Shown piece after piece: positions 61,389 to 64,000 of a DNA stretch of 64,000 bases. The stretch is taken from assembly GCF_024741815.1 (NCBI RefSeq), contig NZ_CP102951.1, forward strand, positions 3,486,001-3,550,000, read 5' to 3'. This DNA comes from Pseudomonas sp. LS1212 (GTDB lineage Bacteria > Pseudomonadota > Gammaproteobacteria > Pseudomonadales > Pseudomonadaceae). Under the pieces are notes generated by a model. It did no database searches and was not told the DNA's origin. It saw only the letters and a program-made list of their open reading frames with translations. The position numbers were made by a program, and so were the translations under genes. Position 1 is the first letter of the stretch; every line of letters starts with the position of its first letter.

Positions 61389-62312
61389 TCATTTCAACCC
61401 GCCGAAACGCCGGTAGAAGCTTTCACCCACGTCCGGCAACGGCCCGTCGGCGGTTTCCAGGGCGGTGCTCAGCCATTGTTCGGCCTTGGCATGGATCAAG
61501 CGGTAGATATTGCGGCACAGCTGTCGTGCGGCGCGCCCTTCCCAGTCGCCGGGGAGCAATTCGTCCGGCAACTGCGGGTCGCGCAGCAGCAATTTACGGT
61601 ACTCGTGGATCAGCAGGATGCGCGCCAGGAAACAGTCTTCCGGCGACAACTGCTCCTGCTCGCGCAGCGCTTGCCAGAGCGGTCGGAACAACTGAATGAA
61701 CTCGCTGTAGTGAGCCGCCAGTTCTTCGATGTTCCAGCTCTCGCGTACCTGCATGCGCAACGCCTTGGAGGCCAGCACGTCCTGCGCGGTGGTCTCGAAC
61801 AGGATGGTCTCTTCCTGCACGCCCAGATCGATCAGGGTCGCGTTGACATCGGCGCGGTCGGCACGCGGGCAAGCCAGCACCACCGGCGAAATCGCCCCGA
61901 AGCCTTGCCATTCCAGCTCTTCGCGAACCTGCTTGCGCTTGTCGGCGGGCAATTGGGTGAGCATGGCCAGGCACCAGGAACCGTCCCAGGCCGGTGGCGT
62001 GCTGCTGTAGACGCGCTTGAAGGCCTTGTCGAAACGACGCCGGCCGGTGCCGGTCAAGCTGTAGTAGCTGCGGCGCCCGACTTTTTCGGCGGTCAGCCAG
62101 TTTTCCTTGGTCAGGCGGAAAATCGAGGTACGGATCAACCGTTCGTTGATGCCCATCGGCTCGAGCAACTGGATCAGACTGCCCAGCCACACCGTCCCCC
62201 CGTGGGGCTCGATCGCATCACCATAGAGGGTAATGATCAAGGAACTCGCGCGAATCGGCGTCTGTTGCTGAAAGCGTGTGATCAGGTGATTCAGTGGCGT
62301 TAGGGACGACAT
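61389..62312 (-). CDS. paaX: phenylacetate-responsive repressor PaaX
   Basis: 307 residues from ATG 62312. N-terminal winged helix (INERLIRTSIFRLTKENWLT, EKVGRRSYYSLTGTGRRRFD) and the PaaX core with SSTPPAWDGSWCLAML and FLARILLIHEYRKLLLRDPQ-LPDELLPGDW. PaaX represses the phenylacetate genes until phenylacetyl-CoA binds. It is transcribed in the same direction as paaY and paaN. Confidence 0.95.
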   Translation of the reverse strand: MSSLTPLNHLITRFQQQTPIRASSLIITLYGDAIEPHGGTVWLGSLIQLLEPMGINERLIRTSIFRLTKENWLTAEKVGRRSYYSLTGTGRRRFDKAFKRVYSSTPPAWDGSWCLAMLTQLPADKRKQVREELEWQGFGAISPVVLACPRADRADVNATLIDLGVQEETILFETTAQDVLASKALRMQVRESWNIEELAAHYSEFIQLFRPLWQALREQEQLSPEDCFLARILLIHEYRKLLLRDPQLPDELLPGDWEGRAARQLCRNIYRLIHAKAEQWLSTALETADGPLPDVGESFYRRFGGLK

Positions 62313-62414
62313 GGGCGTTCCGGGCAGGAAAAAGGGGAAATATACCCGTGCGCCCTGCCCTCTGGCCATGGCCGCAGCATCTGCGACCTGGCTGGGAGGC
62401 TCGGGCGTCCGGGT

Positions 62415-63014
62415 TCAGGACGAAGCCGCGGGCTTGGGCCGCAAGCCGCTGTCGCTGATGCGTGGCCGGTCCGCCTCGGGGGCCGGCAACGGCTCGCAGA
62501 CCTGCATGCGGGTCAGGCAGCGTTGGGCCAGTTCCTGGTATTCGCGGGTACCGGCCTGTTTCCAGGCTACTTCCTGATCGCTGAGCTGGCGCTTGACGAT
62601 GGCGGGTGCGCCCATCACCAGTGACTGCTCCGGGCAACTGAAGCCGGCCTTGACGAAAGCGGCAGCCGAGACGAAGGAACGGGCGCCGATCTGCGCGGCG
62701 TCCATCACCACGGCATTCATGCCCACCAGCGCATCGGCGCCGATACGGCAGCCGTGCAACACCGCACCATGACCGATGTGGCCGTTGCGTTCGACCACCG
62801 TGTCGCTGTCGGGAAAGCCGTGCATCACACAAGTGTCCTGCAGGTTCGCACCCTCCTCCAGGATGATCCGCCCGAAGTCGCCGCGCAGGCTGGCCAACGG
62901 GCCGACATAACAGTGGGCGCCGATGATTACATCACCGATCAGCACCGCCGAAGGGTGGACATAGGCCGTCGGATCGATGACCGGGGTCAGGCCGTCAAGG
63001 CTGTAGCAAGTCAT
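62415..63014 (-). CDS. paaY: phenylacetate pathway thioesterase/carbonic-anhydrase-like PaaY
   Basis: 199 residues. Hexapeptide-repeat left-handed helix (YVHPSAVLIGDVIIGAHCYV, GFPDSDTVVERNGHIGHGAV) with the gamma-carbonic-anhydrase type His ligands in MHGF and GHIGHGAVLHG. PaaY hydrolyses dead-end ring-opened CoA thioesters of the pathway. The ATG at 63014 lies two bases after the paaN stop; GGAGAA overlaps the end of paaN. Confidence 0.93.
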   Translation of the reverse strand: MTCYSLDGLTPVIDPTAYVHPSAVLIGDVIIGAHCYVGPLASLRGDFGRIILEEGANLQDTCVMHGFPDSDTVVERNGHIGHGAVLHGCRIGADALVGMNAVVMDAAQIGARSFVSAAAFVKAGFSCPEQSLVMGAPAIVKRQLSDQEVAWKQAGTREYQELAQRCLTRMQVCEPLPAPEADRPRISDSGLRPKPAASS

Positions 63015-63016
63015 GC

Positions 63017-64000
63017 TTATTCTCCGGTGAGGGTCGCGTGACGACGGTTTTGCACCACCACGAAACGCCGGGCAACGAAGGCTGCGTCGGTGAACGAGGC
63101 ATTGGCCGCCGGGTTGCCGCCGCTGCCATGGAAATCACTGAAGGCCGCCGACTGGTTCACCAGCAGGCCACCGTCGAAGTTGATCGACAATGCCACCGCC
63201 ACGTCCAGTGACAGCTGTACGGCACGCTCGATCACCGCTTCGTCGGTGGAATAGACGCCCAGGGTCATGGCGCCCTTCTCTTCAATCACCTCAGCGGCCA
63301 ACTGCAGGCTGTGTTCGGTGCTGTCGGTGGCAACAATGAAACTGATCGGGCCGAAGCGCTCTTCGGCAAAGACCTCGCGCTGGCTGGCATCGACCTTGAG
63401 CAGCAGCGGCGTACGCACCCGGGCTTGCGGGAACTGCGGATGCACGCGGACCTTGCTGTCGAGCAGGATCTCACCCAGACCACGACAAGCATCGACACGC
63501 TCGAAGGTGGCAGCCGACTGGATCGCGCCCAGCACGCCACAGGCGCGGTCGTTGTCGCTGAGGAAGCCTTCGACGGCCTGGGCCAGGGTCTGGCACACCT
63601 CGTCGAGGCTCAGGTGGCTGTCGCCGACCTTGATGCCGGTGCGGGGCACGTAGAAGGTTTGCGGCGTGGTGCACATCTGCCCGGAATACAAGCTCAGGGA
63701 CAGTGCCAGGTTGCCGGCGGCCGCCTTGAGGTCGGCAATGCTGTCGATGATCACGCTGTTGACCCCGGCCTTCTCGGTGAAGACCTGGGCCTGGCGGGCG
63801 TTGTTTTCCAGCCAATTGCCGAACGCGTTGGAGCCGGTGAAGTCGACCAGCTTGATCCGTGGGTCCAGGGCCAGAGTCTGGCTGACTGGCGCTTCGACCA
63901 AGTCGACCACCAGGCTCACCAGAGCCGGGTCCAGGCCAAGCTCGGCCAGTACCTGCTGGGCGACCTTGACGGTCATCGCCACCGGCAGGATGGCGGCCGG
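63017..64000 (-). CDS. paaN: phenylacetate degradation protein PaaN (aldehyde-dehydrogenase-like), 5' part outside window
   Basis: 328 residues visible, continuing beyond the right edge. Aldehyde dehydrogenase fold: FTGSNAFGNWLENNARQAQV with FTEKAGVNSVIIDSIADLKA, the nucleophile Cys in LYSGQMCTTPQTFYVP, and FAEERFGPISFIVATD. In pseudomonads PaaN is the stand-alone form oxidising the semialdehyde made after ring opening. The paaN-paaY gap of two bases shows one operon. Confidence 0.93.
   Translation of the reverse strand, partial: PAAILPVAMTVKVAQQVLAELGLDPALVSLVVDLVEAPVSQTLALDPRIKLVDFTGSNAFGNWLENNARQAQVFTEKAGVNSVIIDSIADLKAAAGNLALSLSLYSGQMCTTPQTFYVPRTGIKVGDSHLSLDEVCQTLAQAVEGFLSDNDRACGVLGAIQSAATFERVDACRGLGEILLDSKVRVHPQFPQARVRTPLLLKVDASQREVFAEERFGPISFIVATDSTEHSLQLAAEVIEEKGAMTLGVYSTDEAVIERAVQLSLDVAVALSINFDGGLLVNQSAAFSDFHGSGGNPAANASFTDAAFVARRFVVVQNRRHATLTGE

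Noticed and set aside
1..64000. CRISPR arrays, rRNA and tRNA genes
   Set aside because: No regularly spaced direct repeats and no rRNA- or tRNA-like sequences were seen on either strand.

Overview
The window is a piece of a Pseudomonas chromosome of the putida/fluorescens kind. The evidence is the gene content (OprD porin with a BenK-type transporter, the paaX-paaY-paaN end of a phenylacetate cluster, a DUF3077 gene, a BvgS-type hybrid kinase), generally high GC with Shine-Dalgarno starts, and two families of short palindromic intergenic repeats typical of this genus. No rRNA, tRNA or CRISPR array was seen.

Layout. 1-3.6 kb: end of a flavin monooxygenase, a TrkH potassium transporter, a frameshifted RibD-like reductase, and a VOC protein. 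4-9 kb: a patatin lipoprotein, a scrapyard of gene ends (acyl-CoA dehydrogenase tail, an unknown gene tail, an alpha/beta hydrolase with an in-frame amber codon), an unknown protein and a stand-alone M41-like (FtsH-type) peptidase. 9-20 kb: katG, a three-domain ACP/fatty-acyl-AMP ligase/acyltransferase, two MFS transporters, a CAP-domain protein and a LysR regulator divergent from one of the transporters. 19.6-21.9 kb: AT-richer accessory DNA with unknown membrane proteins and the remains of a tyrosine integrase and probably an IS5-type transposase. 21.9-25 kb: a complete basic-amino-acid ABC importer operon.

25.2-36 kb is the most clearly accessory stretch. It holds a low-GC GHKL ATPase of the MORC/Hsp90-like type seen in prokaryotic immunity, a higB toxin stub, a very GC-rich pair (exported isoaspartyl methyltransferase and membrane-embedded spermidine-synthase-like protein), the C-terminal half of an AAA_13/PrrC-RloC-type ATPase that keeps an RxxxE...H pattern, and a complete IS1182-family element with 18-bp inverted repeats. 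This reads as an eroded defence/mobile island.

36-42.4 kb: a DUF3077 gene behind a multi-hairpin RNA leader with mutually exclusive pairings around its ribosome-binding site; a LysR regulator; a chemoreceptor-like protein; and an OprD porin plus BenK transporter preceded by two perfect XylS/BenR boxes with Pm-like spacing. 42.4-55.5 kb: a small secreted tandem-repeat protein, a three-gene sialidase-like/membrane/phosphoglycerol-transferase operon, a periplasmic amino-acid racemase, a GNAT/PuuE-like coupled pair, gamma-glutamyltransferase, a DUF899 protein, a second GNAT and a GFA protein. 55.7-57 kb: a complete IS3-family element (3-bp target duplication) sitting just upstream of a BvgA/BvgS-like two-component pair. 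61.4-64 kb: paaX, paaY and the 3' part of paaN.
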